From contig LODT01000051.1 of NCBI GenBank assembly GCA_001606155.1, forward strand, positions 372,001 through 436,000: 64,000 bases of DNA, in the 5' to 3' direction. Numbering within the stretch: position 1 is the stretch's first letter; every line of letters begins with the position of its first letter. The position numbers and the translations under genes are program-made. The notes beneath the pieces were generated by a model. It did no database searches, had not been told where the DNA came from, and saw nothing but the letters and a program-made list of their open reading frames with translations. Shown piece after piece: positions 61,832-64,000 of the stretch. Origin of the DNA: Tieghemostelium lacteum (Eukaryota; Evosea; Eumycetozoa; Dictyosteliales; Raperosteliaceae).

Positions 61832-64000
61832 ATGGAGATAGTAGATTCATTATATTTCATTATATTTTCAGTTGTATTTGGACTGTTTTTAATGTTTTTA
61901 ATGTTTCTATCATCGATACTATTTGGATTTATTGTATCAAAATTAGTATCGGCATTTCTATTACCTAAAGATATCTATTTCAGGGTATCTTCCTTTCAAT
62001 TGTCATTACTATCTGGTAAATTGATATTGAAGGGTGTAAAATTTGCAACTAAAAATACATGTCTTAGAGTAGTAGAAACCTCACTTACATTTAGGTATTG
62101 GAGTAAAGAGACTAGACACAACTTACTGGTGAATGATAATGCACCATGTAGACTATCCATTGAGATGTCTGGTGTAGAATATCTCATTTACAATAACTCT
62201 TACAAGTATGATAATATCAAACAGGTTTTGGAAAAGAGAAATAAGTTTACAATGAACGAGGTTGTAAATATAATTTCAGAGGTTACTCAACAGCAGACAC
62301 AACAGACACAACAGACACAACAACAGCAGAATGGTAGTGCTGATAAAGGAAGTTTAAGTGGAGCTGATCATAGTAATAGTGGTAGTAACAGAGACAAGAG
62401 TTTGTCAGATAAAGACAGTAGTCAACAAGTTAAAGAACTACCTCTTCCAGCAGTTAAAGATTTTATAATACCTAGATTTTTTAGATTATTTCCTGCTACA
62501 GATTTCACAATTAGAAGAGGTTGTTTAATGTTGAGTAACCCTGAACTACCTACAATACTAGTTACACTTTTTCAAAAAGGTCATGGTGTTTATACTATTG
62601 ATCAAGCACATTCCCCAGATTTAGATTATTATAGACAAGTTACCAATTTAGATCTAACTGATGTAAAATTATCTCTGATTCAAAATAAAGATTATAATGG
62701 TGAAGAGGAGTTATATGTAGATAGACCACAAAAAGAAGAGTAAGAATATATACAGATTTATAAGATATATAAAGATTTCTAATATAAATCTAATGTTTAT
62801 AAAGTTTTGTAACATATGCATTTGAAAGTTTTAAATCTGTATTTAAAGATATTAAATTTACATTTATCAATACAGATCAATTTGAAACTAGTGTACTACC
62901 TAGAAGAAGAAATGAAACTAAAGAGAAAGGTGAGGGTCTATTTGACTATGGAAGACATCCAGAACTATTACATTGTGGAAGAGTAGAGATAAACTATTAT
63001 AGTGATGTACCAGGACCTGTATGTCAAGATCAACTGGTATTCAAACCTAAAAGGGCACCAAAATGGGGTGTGGATTTGAATTTCCTTCTACCAGCTCATA
63101 TAGTGTATGGACCTTGGGCTGACAGAAACAGACTTTTATTCCAAAAGTTCTTTCTTCCAACTGACTACCAAATACAACCCATTTACAAACCGGTAGTTGG
63201 AGACGCACGTCAACATGCTGCCTTCCAATTCAACATGAATTTCATAAAGGGCTCTATTTTCAGAGTACCTTTTAGAGAGCTGTCAAAAGATGTAAATTTG
63301 ACAGCTGAGGAAATTCAAGCAAAGAAATTTGGGTGGGTTGATATCAAAATGGAGGAGAATTCAACCATTTCCTCCTTATCACCATTGTTTGCATATAGGG
63401 AATCTGGATATACATCAGAGCTGACAGTGTCATTAAAGAAGTGCTCTCTAATAACCAGTTTGACAAACACTGTATTCTTGCAATGCAGTGATATGCAGTT
63501 ACAAATGGATGTTGATTATCCATTACTATGGAATCAGTTGACAGAGTGGCGATTGAAATTCAAACTTGAAGACACACAGATATTCCTATTATCTGATATT
63601 TTGACTTTGTTTAAAGATTTGGGTAACGATTGGTCTGCTGGTGAGCCTTTGGATATCACCATGTTCATTCCAAAGAATTTCCATTTTGACTTTACTCTCA
63701 AAAACTTTAAATTGTTTTGTAATGTCAATGAACAGAATATTATCAATCAACCTAATAATCTCATGGAAAATGCTCATTATGTATTCACAGGTCCTAAACT
63801 AAAGGCCAATCTCTTGTTGCCATTTAGTAGTTTCCAATCACCAAAAACTGAGATTTCATTTGATATTCTCATAAAGAAACTTCAATTGAAACTTATATTA
63901 CCAGTGTACAATACCATTCATCAGCATCTAGAGGATATTGAATACTATGATCAAGATGGAAATGTTATATCCAATAGTGAGTATTTGAATATTGGTAATA
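61832..64000 (+). CDS. BLTP1/Csf1-type bridge-like lipid transfer protein (5' part)
   Basis: Start of a very large tube-shaped lipid-transfer protein at ER contact sites (human BLTP1/KIAA1109, fly Tweek, yeast Csf1). Exons 61832-62739 and 62805 onward, phase 2 (donor GTAAGA); the frame is open to the window edge. The N-terminus is a membrane anchor (SLYFIIFSVVFGLFLMFLMF), followed by the repeating-beta-groove start: DIYFRVSSFQLSLLSGKLIL then KGVKFATKNTCLRVVE and FRYWSKE. Residues about 155-195 are a Gln/Thr-rich insert. After the intron come YAFESFKSVFKDIKFTFINT, WGVDLNFLLPAHIVYGPWAD and LFQKFFLPTDYQIQPIYKP, in family order. The 3' end is outside the window, so length is unknown. Confidence 0.85.

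Noticed and set aside
1-64000. CRISPR arrays, bacterial operons, riboswitches and LTR or DIRS/TRE-type elements
   Set aside because: No spaced identical repeats, reverse transcriptase, integrase or terminal repeats were seen; tRNA-like B boxes (GGTTCGAATCC type) were also looked for and not found.

Overview
The window is nuclear DNA of a dictyostelid social amoeba or a very close relative. The evidence is AT-rich sequence, short introns of about 60-150 bases that mostly begin GTATGT/GTAAGT/GTAAAT and end in AG, poly-Asn, poly-Gln and poly-Thr runs in proteins, T-rich spacers, and dictyostelid-type families: a small hssA-like gene, a Sib-like (similar to integrin beta) receptor, and a multicopy F-box/LRR-like family. 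Coding regions are less AT-biased than in D. discoideum as I know it, which suggests another species, but I cannot name it from this window.

Layout. 0-9 kb: a TPP1-type peptidase, the tRNA-modification enzyme Sua5, an unnamed two-pass membrane protein with a zinc ribbon, mitochondrial ribosomal protein bL27, and an ankyrin-PH protein. 9-19 kb: a leucine-rich-repeat multipass receptor, a TRIM37-like RING/B-box/MATH ligase, and a large BAH-like/DUF4211 nuclear protein. 19-28 kb: a thioredoxin-fold/TPR protein, RBM42, an F-box-like gene, then the housekeeping genes Rpt5 (26S proteasome), GTF2H2 (TFIIH p44) and TAF9. Rpt5 and GTF2H2 each carry an apparent one-base frame slip in a poly-A run. 28-37 kb: an hssA-like gene, an 1872-residue Sib-like adhesion receptor with a cytoplasmic NPLY motif, and another F-box-like gene.

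37-50 kb is the most dynamic part. A VPS9-domain Rab GEF is followed by a small gene, the orphan 5' end of a histidine/phenylalanine ammonia-lyase gene, three nearly identical F-box-like genes (A1-A3) and a fourth diverged one (B). Between the A copies lie two decayed chimeras: the 5' part of a B-like gene joined to the 3' end of the VPS9 gene at a shared GATGATCT. This is what repeated unequal crossing-over of an ancestral VPS9-A-B array would leave.

50-64 kb: a secreted MRH-domain protein with a decayed tandem copy of its 5' end, NEMF/Rqc2, an orphan gene fragment, Rab18/RabC, a small two-pass membrane protein, a U1 snRNA gene, a SAP-domain-like protein, a small acidic protein split over two exons, a diaminopimelate epimerase, and the start of a BLTP1/Csf1-type bridge-like lipid transfer protein that runs off the window.

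Most genes are unrelated housekeeping or surface functions and do not form operons. Themes that recur are transcription (TFIIH, TAF9, U1), protein quality control (proteasome, Rqc2, TRIM37, F-box-like) and membrane traffic (VPS9 GEF, Rab18, BLTP1, MRH). Exon boundaries were placed by eye from reading frame, splice motifs and family conservation.
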